From Ilyonectria destructans (Eukaryota > Ascomycota > Sordariomycetes > Hypocreales > Nectriaceae), in the NCBI GenBank assembly GCA_020740775.1, contig JAHEWK010000017.1, positions 1,116,001-1,180,000 of the forward strand: DNA of 64,000 nt, written 5' to 3'. The translations under genes and the position numbers were made by a program. Each line of letters opens with the position of its first letter. The stretch's first letter is position 1. Below, one piece after another: positions 9,381 through 19,080 of this stretch. Below the pieces are notes generated by a model. It was given only the letters and a program-made list of their open reading frames with translations. It did no database searches and had not been told where the DNA came from.

Positions 9381-10865
9381 ATGGACACGACCGCCGAGGA
9401 GATCCTGGTCGCGGGTGGGGATTCGGTGACCGCGACGCGTCGCTCGTCGAGATCCGTGAAACCAACCGCGAAAGCCCAAAAATTTTGGCAAGTAGCCTCA
9501 AGCCAGGCCGGAACATCGAAGAATGCCGGCACAAGGCAAGTGGCAGCAGGCGACAACGACTGGGACAATGCGGACGAGGGATTGCAGGCCGTGGATGGCG
9601 CGGCCCGCAGCGATTCATTGCCAATGCAGATGATGCTCCAGACGACGCTCCAGACAATGCTCCAGGAAACGTCGAGCCATCTCATGAGCAAGCAGAAACA
9701 GATGCTGGAGAGACTCTGGGATGCTTTGTTGGAGAACCAGCAGAAAGCGACAAAGGTGATTAGCGAGCAGCTGGAGATGATCCGACAACTCCAGCAGGAG
9801 ACACGAACGGTCAGGGCCGAGGCGGCTGACGACCGGAAAAAAGCCGACGAAACCAGAAGCATGCAGGAACAGACAGCACGTGAGATGAAACAGATGCGCG
9901 AGCAGCTGATTGAACAGCTCAGGCAGGTGAGGGAACAAGCGGCAGAAGAAACAAAGCAGTTGCGAGAGCAACTAGACGCGATGGCCAAAAGTATTCAGGC
10001 CAACAGCGCCCAGACGAGCCCGCACCCATCGTATGCAGACGTAGCCCGTACCCCGCCGTCAAGCCAGCCAAGCAACGTTCAAACGCTCTCGTCGATGCAA
10101 ACAACACCGTCCACACTTACCGATACTCTCTTCTGCACTATCGACACATCGCGTGTCAACGAGGAGGAGAAGGACAAAGCGCAAGTGGGAGGAATTCGAC
10201 AGGCCATTGAGGAAGAGATGCGAAAGAAGGAGGGCCGACAGGACTGGAGGTGTGCAGCCGTGGTGAGGAACGCAAAGAACGCAGACCGTATTAAGGTGAT
10301 CTGCCGAGACGAGTCGGAGATGAAACTCGTCAAGGAAGCGGCAGAGAAGACAGCAGTCCAGGGCGCAAGAGTCCTCAGGGACCAACTGTATCCGGTCAAA
10401 GTTGACGGCGCAAACAGGGCAGCGGTCCTGGACTCAGCTGGCAACATGCTGCCAGGCGCAGCAGAAGCGCTGGGAAAGGAGAACGGAGTGACGATTGCCA
10501 AGATGCACTGGCTCAGCGACAAGGAGAATGGGAAATCCTACGGCTCGATGGTGATCTACGTTACGAAGGTGAGCGATGCGCAACACCTGCTGGAAGAGAA
10601 ATACTTTCACCTCGCTGGGGAGTCAGCCAGCACCAACCTTTTCGAGCGACGCCAAGGGCCGGTCCAATGCTACAACTGCTGGGAGCTTGGTCACAAAGCC
10701 TTCACCTGCAACAGACCCCAGCAATGCGGCAAATGTGCGGAAACGGGACACCGCCATACACAGTGCCAGGCGATCGAGCCGAAGTGCGTTCTCTGCAGAG
10801 GGCCACACGAATCGCTCAGTCGCAACTGCCGAGTACGACAACTACATGACGGCAATGTGCACTAA
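9381..10865 (+). CDS. LINE ORF1, gag-like nucleic-acid-binding protein
   Basis: 494-aa ORF1 of the LINE, expected to bind element RNA and act as a chaperone in the ribonucleoprotein. From ATG 9381 it has a basic Ser/Lys-rich N-terminus. A long Gln/Glu/Met-rich coiled coil (about residues 77-210) includes repeats of the type EQLRQVREQAAEETKQL. A central domain with alternating hydrophobic strands (about 255-420) follows. The C-terminus has three Cys/His knuckles: 430-443 and 449-462 (both C-x2-C-x4-H-x4-C) and 469-483 (C-x2-C-x3-H-x6-C). This order is the usual one for ORF1 of fungal Tad-like elements. The last 20 nt overlap the start of ORF2. Confidence 0.9.
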   Translation: MDTTAEEILVAGGDSVTATRRSSRSVKPTAKAQKFWQVASSQAGTSKNAGTRQVAAGDNDWDNADEGLQAVDGAARSDSLPMQMMLQTTLQTMLQETSSHLMSKQKQMLERLWDALLENQQKATKVISEQLEMIRQLQQETRTVRAEAADDRKKADETRSMQEQTAREMKQMREQLIEQLRQVREQAAEETKQLREQLDAMAKSIQANSAQTSPHPSYADVARTPPSSQPSNVQTLSSMQTTPSTLTDTLFCTIDTSRVNEEEKDKAQVGGIRQAIEEEMRKKEGRQDWRCAAVVRNAKNADRIKVICRDESEMKLVKEAAEKTAVQGARVLRDQLYPVKVDGANRAAVLDSAGNMLPGAAEALGKENGVTIAKMHWLSDKENGKSYGSMVIYVTKVSDAQHLLEEKYFHLAGESASTNLFERRQGPVQCYNCWELGHKAFTCNRPQQCGKCAETGHRHTQCQAIEPKCVLCRGPHESLSRNCRVRQLHDGNVH

Positions 10866-13800
10866 CCTCCAGATCCTCCAGCTTAACGTGGGGAAGAGGG
10901 ATGCGGTGCAATTGAGCATGATGAACGACGGAGACTTGCGGGACTACGCGGTACTGGCAGTAGCTGAACCATACGCATTGAACATGGATGGTAAGGTGGT
11001 GATAGCACCGAACAACCACAGAAACTGGACGAGATTGATACCGACGAAGAAACACGAGATGCGATGGCCGATCCGCAGCATGCTCTGGATCCGCAGGGAT
11101 CTAGAGGCGGAGCAGGTGCCGATACCGTCAGCCGACCTGACGGGAGCAATAATACGACTGCCCGACCGGGACGTCCTGGTGGTATCGGTGTATGTGGAAG
11201 GGAATAATGAGAATGCTCTACGCACGGCAATGGTGCAACTGCACAGGGCGATAACGGGTTTCCGCAACAGCACAGGGAAAAGAACGGACGTGATCTTGGC
11301 AGGCGACTTCAACCGCCACGACCAACTATGGGGAGGTGACGAGGTGACAGGCAGACGCCAAGGGGAGGCAGATCCAATCATCGACCTCATGGACGAGCAT
11401 GGCCTCCTCAGTCTCCTTCCCAGGGGAACGAAAACCTGGGAGAGGAGTGGTGCGGAGAGCACGATCGACCTGATGCTTGCGTCGTCTGAACTGGCCGAAG
11501 AGATGGTCCACTGCGGCATACACCAGACCGAACACGGGTCGGACCACAGGGCAATCCGGACAGAGTTTGACCTCACAACGCCGGAGAGGACAGCTGGTCC
11601 TAGACTTCTCTTCAAGAACGCACCGTGGAATGCGATCAAGGAGAGGGTAAAGGACGAACTAGCACCACTTCCGTGGGATGGCGGAGTTCAGACACAGATG
11701 GACAGGTTGATGGAGGCAGTCCTCGGCGCAATCCGCGCACTGGTTCCTCGGGCGAAGCCATCACCATACGCAAAGAGATGGTGGACAACAGACCTCACTC
11801 GACTCCGGAAAGCCTACACGTACTGGAGAAACCTGGCGAGGACACAGCGGCGGGCAGGCCATAGGCAGGACAACCTAGAAAGCAAAGCGAGGGTAGCAGG
11901 CAAAGAGTACCACGACACCATCAGAAAACAGAAGAGGGCCCACTGGGAGGACTTCCTCGCAGACGGGGCCAATATCTGGCAAGCAGCCAGATACCTCAAA
12001 CCTGGTGGCGACATGGTCGGCGACAAAACGCCCGCGCTGAAAAGGGCGGACGGGACGATAACACAGGACAAGGCGGAACAGGCAGAAGAACTGCTGACGA
12101 CATTCTTCCCGCCGCTACCAGCAACCATCGAAGACGAAGGTCCACGACCGCAGCGGAGAGAAGTGGCCATGCCGGACTTGACGCTGGAGGAGGTGGAGGA
12201 GAAAGTCATGGCAGCCAAGGCCTGGAAAGCACCCGGAGAAGACGGCGTGCCGGCGATGGTGTGGAAGCAACTGTGGCCGGTGGTCAAAGAACGCGTGATG
12301 CATCTGTTCCGCACTTCACTGAATGAAGGACAGCTACCAGACCAGTGGAGGAGCGCCAAGATCATCCCGCTCAAGAAGCCGGACAAGGGCGACTACGCGC
12401 TCGCAAAGGCCTGGAGACCGATCTCGCTGCTGTCGACGCTGGGCAAGGTGCTCGAAGCAGTGGTGGCGGACAGGATCTCGTACGTCGCCGAGACGTGCGG
12501 GCTCCTGCCTACAAACCACTTTGGGGCAAGGAAGCGACGGTCGGCAGAGCAGGCACTGCTGCTCTTCCAAGAACAAGTGTACAAGGCGTGGCGGAACCGC
12601 AGGGTGGTTAGCCTGGTCAGCTTCGACATCAAAGGTGCTTACAACGGCGTGTTCAAGGAAAGGCTGCTCCAGAGGTTGGAAGCAAGAGGCATCCCGAAGA
12701 AGCTGGTGCAATGGATAGACGCATTTTGCTCCAATCGCACAGCCAGCATCGTGGTGAACGACTACACGTCAGAGCAACAGGAGTTGCCACAAGCCGGCCT
12801 TCCCCAAGGATCGCCGCTTTCGCCTGTGCTTTTCCTGTTCTTCAACGCAGACCTAGTGCAAAGCAAGATTGACTCGAAAAGCGGATCGATAGCCTTTGTC
12901 GACGACTACTCGGCTTGGGTCACGGGGGCGACGGCGGAGGCGAACAGGGACAGCATACAGGCCATCATCGACCGGGCACTGGCGTGGGGGAAACGCAGTG
13001 GAGCGACGTTTGAGCATGACAAGACAACAATTGTCCACTTCACACGCGTAGCTGAACGCACCAGCGAGGCGCCGTTCACGATCAATGGAGAGGAAGTCAA
13101 GCCGAAGGCGAAGGCCAAACTCTTAGGGGTAATCATGGACACGGAGCTCAGGTTCAAGGAACACATGGCCAAGGCCGCCACTAAAGGTGTCTTGGCAGCC
13201 ATGTGTCTAAGGAGACTCAGGATGCTGCCACCACAAGCTGCCAGACAACTCTTCGTCGCAACCGTTGCCCCAGCCATGGACTACGCGTCTGTCGTATGGG
13301 CGCATGCGCGCGGCGAAAGGGAATTGAAAGAGTTCAACAGGGCACAGAAAATAGGAGCGCGGGCCATCACGGGAGCCTTCCAGACGGTGGCGAGGGCAGT
13401 AGCTGAAGCGGAAGCCAACATCCAAACAGTACACGAGCGACATGCTCTGGCTGGAATGAAGTTGTACATCAATATGCACACGCTGCCAAAGAAGCACCCG
13501 CTAGCGACACTCAAAGTATCAGTGAGTCGAAGGTACATCTCGCCGATGAAGAGACTGGCGCTTGCCCTCGGCGAGAGCGGAATCGGGCGGATGGAAACAA
13601 TCGAAGCCTATGCAGCACCGCCGTGGCACGCCCGCGTGTCGTTGGTGTGCGAGGTAGAGCGGAAGATGGCGATAGCGGCAGCCAATAGTGCCGAAGACAT
13701 CACCATCACGACCAGCGCTTCGGACAAAGGAGGAATGGTGGGCATGGGAGGCATCATCAGCCACAGAGCAGCAGGGCAAGCGAACAGAGTCGTGGCCAGG

Positions 13801-14625
13801 TACTCGGTCACCCTCGGCTCTCGAGACGACCAGAACCCCTACACGGCCGAGTTGGGGGCGATAGCGACGGCATTGCGATGCATGCCTGACGGACTACGGG
13901 ACCGAAGACTTACCATACTGTCAAGCGGCCAGTCAGCTCTGAAGGCGATCGCGCGACCGCGACAACAATCGGGACAGTGCGCCATCCGGGAAATCTACAA
14001 CCACATCCGACGGCTGGGAAAAGGCAACAACAATGTTAAAATGATCTGGGTACCGTCCCGGGACGACGCGTTCCCCTTGGGACCCAAGGCGAAGAGACAG
14101 GCGCAGAGAGCAACCGAAGCAGGACGTACGGCAGAGACGCCGCCATACCAAGCTCGATCGACGCGGACAAGACTGGCGAGAGCGCAGCTACAACAGCACC
14201 AGGCGCTACCGGACAGAGTGGGCGGCTTCTCCAAGAGGGTTGACAAAGCGCTACCAGGAAAACACACAAAGGTGCTATACGACGGACTGAAGAGGCGCGA
14301 AGCAGACACGCTTTCACAGTTACGCACGGGAATGGCGAGGATCAACAGCTACCTGTCGAGGATCGGCGCGGTGGAATCAGACTTGTGTGATTGCGGACGG
14401 GCAACCGAGACGATGGAACATTTTCTCTTTCGCTGCAGCAAGTGGGATGCACAACGCGAAGGCATGCGGCGAATCGGACAAAGCGAGATGGGAAACCTCT
14501 CATTCTTTCTGGGAGGAAAGTCGGCGTTGGATGGACCGAGATGGTCACCTAACCTACAGGCGGTGCGAGCAACAATCAAATTCGCGATGGAGACAGGAAG
14601 ACTAGGGCCAAGGGAGGAGAATTGA
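10846..14625 (+). CDS. LINE ORF2: endonuclease, reverse transcriptase, RNase H-like
   Basis: 1259-aa polyprotein that nicks target DNA and reverse-transcribes the element RNA. I start it at ATG 10846 (MTAMCTNLQILQLNVGK); the frame is open earlier but only through ORF1. The N-terminus is an exonuclease-endonuclease-phosphatase domain (LAVAEPYA, ILAGDFNRHD, GSDHRAIRTEF). The reverse transcriptase follows: [51 protein letters not shown] and the active-site FVDD in GSIAFVDDYSAW. A C-terminal RNase H-like region has GMGGII, TAELGAIATAL, LSSGQSALKAI and WVPSRDD; the usual third catalytic Asp position reads Ser-Gly. A final Cys/His motif CDCGRATETMEHFLFRC closes the protein. ORF2 begins 20 nt before the ORF1 stop in a different frame, suggesting coupled reinitiation. 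Confidence 0.92.
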   Translation: MTAMCTNLQILQLNVGKRDAVQLSMMNDGDLRDYAVLAVAEPYALNMDGKVVIAPNNHRNWTRLIPTKKHEMRWPIRSMLWIRRDLEAEQVPIPSADLTGAIIRLPDRDVLVVSVYVEGNNENALRTAMVQLHRAITGFRNSTGKRTDVILAGDFNRHDQLWGGDEVTGRRQGEADPIIDLMDEHGLLSLLPRGTKTWERSGAESTIDLMLASSELAEEMVHCGIHQTEHGSDHRAIRTEFDLTTPERTAGPRLLFKNAPWNAIKERVKDELAPLPWDGGVQTQMDRLMEAVLGAIRALVPRAKPSPYAKRWWTTDLTRLRKAYTYWRNLARTQRRAGHRQDNLESKARVAGKEYHDTIRKQKRAHWEDFLADGANIWQAARYLKPGGDMVGDKTPALKRADGTITQDKAEQAEELLTTFFPPLPATIEDEGPRPQRREVAMPDLTLEEVEEKVMAAKAWKAPGEDGVPAMVWKQLWPVVKERVMHLFRTSLNEGQLPDQWRSAKIIPLKKPDKGDYALAKAWRPISLLSTLGKVLEAVVADRISYVAETCGLLPTNHFGARKRRSAEQALLLFQEQVYKAWRNRRVVSLVSFDIKGAYNGVFKERLLQRLEARGIPKKLVQWIDAFCSNRTASIVVNDYTSEQQELPQAGLPQGSPLSPVLFLFFNADLVQSKIDSKSGSIAFVDDYSAWVTGATAEANRDSIQAIIDRALAWGKRSGATFEHDKTTIVHFTRVAERTSEAPFTINGEEVKPKAKAKLLGVIMDTELRFKEHMAKAATKGVLAAMCLRRLRMLPPQAARQLFVATVAPAMDYASVVWAHARGERELKEFNRAQKIGARAITGAFQTVARAVAEAEANIQTVHERHALAGMKLYINMHTLPKKHPLATLKVSVSRRYISPMKRLALALGESGIGRMETIEAYAAPPWHARVSLVCEVERKMAIAAANSAEDITITTSASDKGGMVGMGGIISHRAAGQANRVVARYSVTLGSRDDQNPYTAELGAIATALRCMPDGLRDRRLTILSSGQSALKAIARPRQQSGQCAIREIYNHIRRLGKGNNNVKMIWVPSRDDAFPLGPKAKRQAQRATEAGRTAETPPYQARSTRTRLARAQLQQHQALPDRVGGFSKRVDKALPGKHTKVLYDGLKRREADTLSQLRTGMARINSYLSRIGAVESDLCDCGRATETMEHFLFRCSKWDAQREGMRRIGQSEMGNLSFFLGGKSALDGPRWSPNLQAVRATIKFAMETGRLGPREEN

Positions 14626-14859
14626 ACATACTAACAACCAGAACTAGAACATACTAACACAACACAGCCTCATTTTGACAGACCACACTTCAGCTGCTGA
14701 GGATAGGATGCTGAACACTTGGAGAAATTGGCCTTCAAGCAGGCCTGTCAGAGAGAGTCAAGCGAGGCCAAAAGAAAGCGATCCAGGGAGAGAAAGTGGG
14801 GCTTTACTTTGTGGTCAGGATTGAAGGTGGCAGAAATGTAAATAGCATAGCGTATTCCA

Positions 14860-14901
14860 TGGCCCTATGAGATCCGTTCTCCCGGGCGTAATAAATCTAC
14901 T
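14860..14901 (+). repeat. LINE 3' terminus with (CTA)n tail
   Basis: Segment GGCCCTATGAGATCCG...CTCCCGGGCGTAATAAAT followed by CTACTACTACTACT. The same terminal block recurs near 16250, on the minus strand near 35380, and in variant form near 40345 and 43500, each followed by a different microsatellite. Confidence 0.75.
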
Positions 14902-15901
14902 ACTACTACTCCGCCTAGCACGAGTGATGATCCAAAGGGTGGTTCATCGCCGAGCGGCACCTGTAGTGAAAGCAGCGAAGTGCATCGAGGCGCCACCTAA
15001 CAGTCGCTCTATCGAATGTCCTGTTGGCCGTGGGTGTCCAGGCTCAGCTTGTCCAGTCCGACCCAAGCGTCGGCCTCCTCTTCCATCCCGATTAATCACC
15101 TCATTCAGACCTGGCGCAGAACGATTGGTTCAGGTCCGGTCTATTTTGGGCGGGTGGCAGTAGTGGCTGCCTGCGAACAACCTCGTTGCCTTGGCTTTTG
15201 AGGCGGATATATGCCTGCAGGAACACATTCAGCACGCCATGGAGGCTGCCGGACTTGTTCTCGTGGCCATCGGCCGTGGGAAAGACGCAGTTCTATCTCT
15301 GGTCCGTTGCGAACGCGCACTCACGAGACTCGGTTCAAGGCGGAGCCACGGAGGCGACATGTGGGATTCGACCTAGGAACGCCGTCGGACAGCCGATGAG
15401 GTTTCGTCGGGACCGCTCCGGGCGCCGGCCCCTCCGCGGCACCACCTGCGAGACTAGGACACGGAGATTTTCCTGGGTGCTCTGGGGAAGGCAGAACGCA
15501 CGGAACATGTCGCGCTATTCTTAAAGCTGGTGCAGCTGTTGCACAACTTGTTGCCCGTCGACGTGGTGCGTGGTACGCGCCTGGTACATGCATCGTGCTC
15601 GAGGGGCACAGTCAGCCTCAAGCCCTGTAAGGTCCAGGCTGGGAGCCTGTCCGTCGTTCATTATGGATGAATCGAGATCCGCAGACCACGCTTGGCCTGA
15701 TGAGCGGAGACGGATCCCGGCTGGATCCACAGGGAGACGAGAGGTGAGACGCCAGGACCCCTAGACAACCTCTGAACTAACGGGCAAGGCGGGTCTTCGA
15801 CCGCCCCGTTGTTCTGCGCTGGCTTTGAATTCCCCGGCGGCGCGGGGTGACTGCCGTGGGTCGCGACGTAGAGCCCGTCCGCTCCGTCAAGATAATAGGT
15901 A
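14902..15901. other. Intergenic DNA between LINE 3' end and MITE
   Basis: About 1 kb, GC-rich around 15380-15450. Open frames at 15186-15524 (+) and 15321-15593 (-) lack recognisable domains. Nothing further is supported. Confidence 0.4.
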
Positions 15902-16173
15902 GTATTTTATTTCGCCCGGGGGGACACCTCGGCAAGATGATTCTCGGCCCTCGAACACCTGGGGAAAATTGCGCGATATTATTGGCTCATTCCAATTGAG
16001 CGCCCCACACATGACTAAACACGAAAACGCCCGTCAATGGCGGCCAATACAGAGGCGCCCGGGCGCGCATTTAAATTTTGCACATCCAAACGCACACATT
16101 ATGGAAGTACTGCACGAAACAAAAACAGCTTAGCGCAAAGGCCGGGGTGTGTCCCCCGGGCGAAATAAAATAC
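15902..16173. mobile_element. 272-bp MITE with TA duplication
   Basis: Terminal inverted repeats GTATTTTATTTCGCCCGGGG (left, from 15902) and its complement ending at 16173 are identical over 21 bases and continue imperfectly (ACAC..CGGC) for some 30 bases. Both ends abut TA (15900-15901 and 16174-16175), as for Tc1/mariner-type elements. The 270-bp interior is non-coding. A transposase source was not seen in this window. Confidence 0.7.
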
Positions 16174-16209
16174 TATACTACTCCGTATGTAAGCCCTTCT
16201 GGGAGACGC

Positions 16210-16297
16210 GAACGATAAACTTAGAACTGTAAATAGCCTAGCGCACCTGGCCCTATGAGGTTAGTCCTCCCGGGCGGAATAAATTCCATTCATTCAT
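16210..16297 (+). mobile_element. Solo LINE 3' tail with (CATT)n
   Basis: Contains AACTGTAAATAGCCTAGCGC, then GGCCCTATGAGG, TCCTCCCGGGCGGAATAAAT and a run of about four CATT units. It is the 3' end of a LINE of the same superfamily as the 9.4-kb copy, extremely 5'-truncated. It lies about 100-190 bp upstream of the next gene's start codon, so it forms part of that gene's promoter or 5' leader. Confidence 0.65.
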
Positions 16298-16395
16298 TCA
16301 TTCATGGGCTCCCGTTGCTGTGTCGATGCTTAGTCATCCGATCGCTCTCGCTTCAAGCGGATCGAAACAAAACACCACAACGACGACCCCACAAA

Positions 16396-17859
16396 ATGAA
16401 CCATCAAGCATCATTATCCAGTATCAGCATCGATCAGCTCTGCGACTGGCCCAGTCAAAGCAATGCAAAGACCGACATGAAACCCCACGACGTCGCCGCT
16501 TGGATCGACCAGATTGTCGAACCCTACCTGGCTACAGGTTGCGAAACCAAGTACCAGCAGCAGCAACGAGAGCAACAACCACAACAACTGCCTCCATCAC
16601 CACCCCAATCGCGAAAGCGCCGTTACAGCAACGGCAACGACGGCGGCGAGATGCCGCCCTCCGATACCCCGACGCCCAAGAGGCAGCGAGTCGACGAGGA
16701 CCGAGCCGATCCCGACGAGACACCACGCGCAAGCAGCAGTCGAAGAGGAGGCCGTCGCGGGCATCACCACCATGTCCACGCCATGTCGCCATCTGCCTCG
16801 TTCCCTGCTGCAGCTTCCGAGCACTCGTCACAGTCGAGCCGATCTCGCACAACAACGTCGACGTCCAGCCGCCAGTCGTCGCCCCGCAAGCAGATGGGCG
16901 TGCTGGAGCTGTACGACGACGGCATCGAAGCGAGGGTTCTGTCGCTGGCCAACCCAAGGCTGAAGCCGCTTCCCGAGCTGTTTCAGCTGCTCAAGGAGCT
17001 GGACCGGTGCAGCCGCTGCATCGCTGTCATCCCGGCGGCTCTCAGCGACGAGGCTAGGCAGCGTGCCGCATACGACCCGTCTCTGTACAGCCTCGAGGAC
17101 CACATGTTTGCCAAGGAGGGCATCGAGAGCCGCTGGCCAACGCTCTCGCTCGACGACGCTGCGAATCTAGCGCAAGAGGCGGCCGAGTGCCAGGATACGG
17201 ACCAGTGCGAGCTGGGCTGGAACATGATGGTCCACCATCCGCTCCTGTTCAAGGCCATCTACGGCCCGAAGAGACCGGCCAGCCAGATGGTGGGATTTGC
17301 GCCGTGTCCTACAGCAAAGGTCATTCGCGAATATCTCCCCGTGGCGGTGCAGCCCAAGATGACCGACTTCTGCATCCACCTGATGCCCGAGACGGACCCT
17401 GTCGCCCGCGAAGCCACCAGGAAGCTCCGCCTCGAGCTGCCCTGCAAAGTCATCAACCACACCGACCTCAACTCGCTGCGCAGTCGACCAATCGTCGTGA
17501 GCATCGAGACCAAGAAACGCAACAGCAGCCAGGAGGCGGCCGCAGAACTCCAGCTGGGCACGTGGCACGCTGCTCAGTGGAAGCTGCTCGAACAGCTTGT
17601 TTCGCGCACTGGCGGGTCCCTCAATGGGCTGCCCTTCTTGCCGGCCGTCATTGTCAATGGTCATCACTGGAGCTTTGCTGCCACGACGAGGGAGGGGAGC
17701 CAGACGGTGCTGTGGCTCGACCAGGAGTTTGGCAACACCAAGAGCCTCTTGGGTGTCTACCAGACTGTTTGGGGACTACAGCGCCTAGGGCAGTGGGCGC
17801 AGGACGTGTACTGGCCGTGGTTTAGGAAGAGTGTCTTAAACGTTGTAGATGATAAGTAG
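16396..17859 (+). CDS. PD-(D/E)XK nuclease-like domain protein (fungal family)
   Basis: 487 aa, single exon, from ATG 16396; an in-frame extension to 16255 is only LINE-tail sequence. The N-terminal ~175 residues are low complexity (poly-Gln, Ser/Arg-rich, GRRGHHHHVHAM). The C-terminal ~300 residues match a large fungal family whose annotation is 'PD-(D/E)XK nuclease-like'. The putative core is HTDLNSLRSRPIVVSIETKK: Asp near residue 356 followed by E370-x-K372 on the next strand. Then comes a helix with LQLGTWHAAQW and a late segment with FLPAVIVNGHHWSF. Nuclease activity is inferred from fold assignment in the family, not shown. The family is numerous and patchily distributed in ascomycetes, and its biological role is unknown. 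The LINE tail just upstream may have replaced the native promoter. Confidence 0.8.
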   Translation: MNHQASLSSISIDQLCDWPSQSNAKTDMKPHDVAAWIDQIVEPYLATGCETKYQQQQREQQPQQLPPSPPQSRKRRYSNGNDGGEMPPSDTPTPKRQRVDEDRADPDETPRASSSRRGGRRGHHHHVHAMSPSASFPAAASEHSSQSSRSRTTTSTSSRQSSPRKQMGVLELYDDGIEARVLSLANPRLKPLPELFQLLKELDRCSRCIAVIPAALSDEARQRAAYDPSLYSLEDHMFAKEGIESRWPTLSLDDAANLAQEAAECQDTDQCELGWNMMVHHPLLFKAIYGPKRPASQMVGFAPCPTAKVIREYLPVAVQPKMTDFCIHLMPETDPVAREATRKLRLELPCKVINHTDLNSLRSRPIVVSIETKKRNSSQEAAAELQLGTWHAAQWKLLEQLVSRTGGSLNGLPFLPAVIVNGHHWSFAATTREGSQTVLWLDQEFGNTKSLLGVYQTVWGLQRLGQWAQDVYWPWFRKSVLNVVDDK

Positions 17860-18423
17860 TTTGTCTTGGAAATTGGCGTTGGCGTTGGAAGTAAATGGAG
17901 ATACCCCGGCATCGAGAAGTTATTACCCTAAGCTATAAAATAGAATACCTTGTATTTGTCCCTTTTCTACCATTTGACTTGACTCCTTTATCTGGTATGG
18001 CATGGTGGTTGACGGCTGACTGAACAAGATAATCAAGTAGTTGGAAAGTATGGCAACGGAGGGCATCGGCCATGTAGTACAGCTGTCCACAGCCTCTGGA
18101 TATGTCTGCATCCTTAAATAGCCCTTCAAGCCTGTAAAGGAATCCAGAAGGCATAATACAGCAGAGATGCCTTGAGGAACGAAAGGCTCTTAGAGGACGG
18201 GCGAAGAAGCGGGGCTCCACCAAAAACCAAGCGTCACAAAATTCACGTGACTTTGAATGTGACGCCGTGTCAAGTTCGCGCCAAATCGAATCGCGTCGTC
18301 CGCGTCTGATTCTGAAACGTTCGAAACGTCACGGGTGCTCGGGGTTCGTGCCTTCCCATGCATCGCGACCGGCGTCTTTCTTTTTTTTTGGCTTCTTTTT
18401 CCTCTTTCCTCTTCTCCTTCAAT
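17860..18423. other. Intergenic region, nothing recognised
   Basis: 3' flank of the PD-(D/E)XK gene and of the helicase relic. A pyrimidine-rich stretch occupies about 18370-18420. No gene seen. Confidence 0.45.
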
Positions 18424-19080
18424 TCAAATTTCTTCAGACCAGTCCCATGATTCCACTTCCCTAATCGTCTCTTCACTCAACTGCTCCAGCATCTGCTCAG
18501 CCTGGGCCATCTCCGCCGGCACCGTGTTCCCCACCAAGTCATGCTCTCGCGCCTTGGACACGAGCATGATGCCGTCGAGCGTCCTGCACCGCGACAGCTG
18601 CACGTACAGGCTGTATGGGTCGCACTGGCTCGGAACCGCCTGGCTCGGAACCGCCTGGCCGTCAATATTCGTGGTCCTGGTTCCCCGCAACTCCAGCGCC
18701 ACCCGATCTAACGTTCTTGCCTGCACCTTGTAGTCTGTACACGCAAACGCCGGTGCGCATGGCAGCCCTCTACGGGAGACGGCGTGCTGCTGCCATGGCC
18801 GCTTTCTCTAGCGCTCTATTTTGATACTCATGGGCGTCAGGAGGATCGTACCGGGAGGCATACCGACGAAGCGGAAGTCTCTCGTCGTCTCCGACGCCTG
18901 CACGATCCCCGCCGGCGGGCCGAAGTGGAGCACGATATCGGCGTCGATCCGATGGCCCGGGTGCGCCTTGTCGAGAACAACTTCCGCTGCCGATTGCCCC
19001 ACGATATGCCTGATTGGTCTTGAGGCTTCCAGCAGGTTGGCTCTCATACCATGCAGCTCTCGCGCACGATAGCGCCCAAT
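18424..19080 (-). pseudogene. PIF1-like helicase C-terminal relic
   Basis: One reading frame runs from about 19080 to 18424 with a single in-frame TAG, between MSIKIER and RKRPWQQHAVSRRG. It encodes the C-terminal part of a PIF1-like superfamily 1B helicase: RELHGMRANLLEA, AEVVLDKAHPGHRIDADIVL, GMPPGTILLTP, ACTDYKVQARTLDRVALELR and YSLYVQLSRCRTLDGIMLV, the last being the usual PIF1/RecD C-terminal signature. Walker A and B motifs and everything N-terminal are absent. PSQAVPSQ looks like a short internal duplication. A related relic lies at 21.7-22.1 kb. Such helicase genes are common in fungal genomes, alone or in mobile elements. Confidence 0.7.

Larger units (their letters stand above)
9381..14892 (+). 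mobile_element. Tad/I-like non-LTR retrotransposon (LINE), apparently intact
   Basis: A two-ORF LINE: ORF1 (gag-like with zinc knuckles), ORF2 (endonuclease, reverse transcriptase, RNase H-like region, C-terminal zinc motif) and a 3' UTR. The 3' UTR ends CCCGGGCGTAATAAAT followed by (CTA)n at about 14879-14901. Both ORFs are uninterrupted, unlike the other elements here. The 5' limit is uncertain and may lie several hundred bases before 9381. The 3' UTR shares the segment around TGAACACTTGGAGAA with the two truncated copies at 40-43.5 kb, which belong to a sister subfamily. Confidence 0.9.

Noticed and set aside
14892..16250. Possibility that this whole stretch is one larger LINE-derived repeat between two tails
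   Set aside because: No ORF2 or 3' UTR homology was seen between the two tails; only the MITE is supported.
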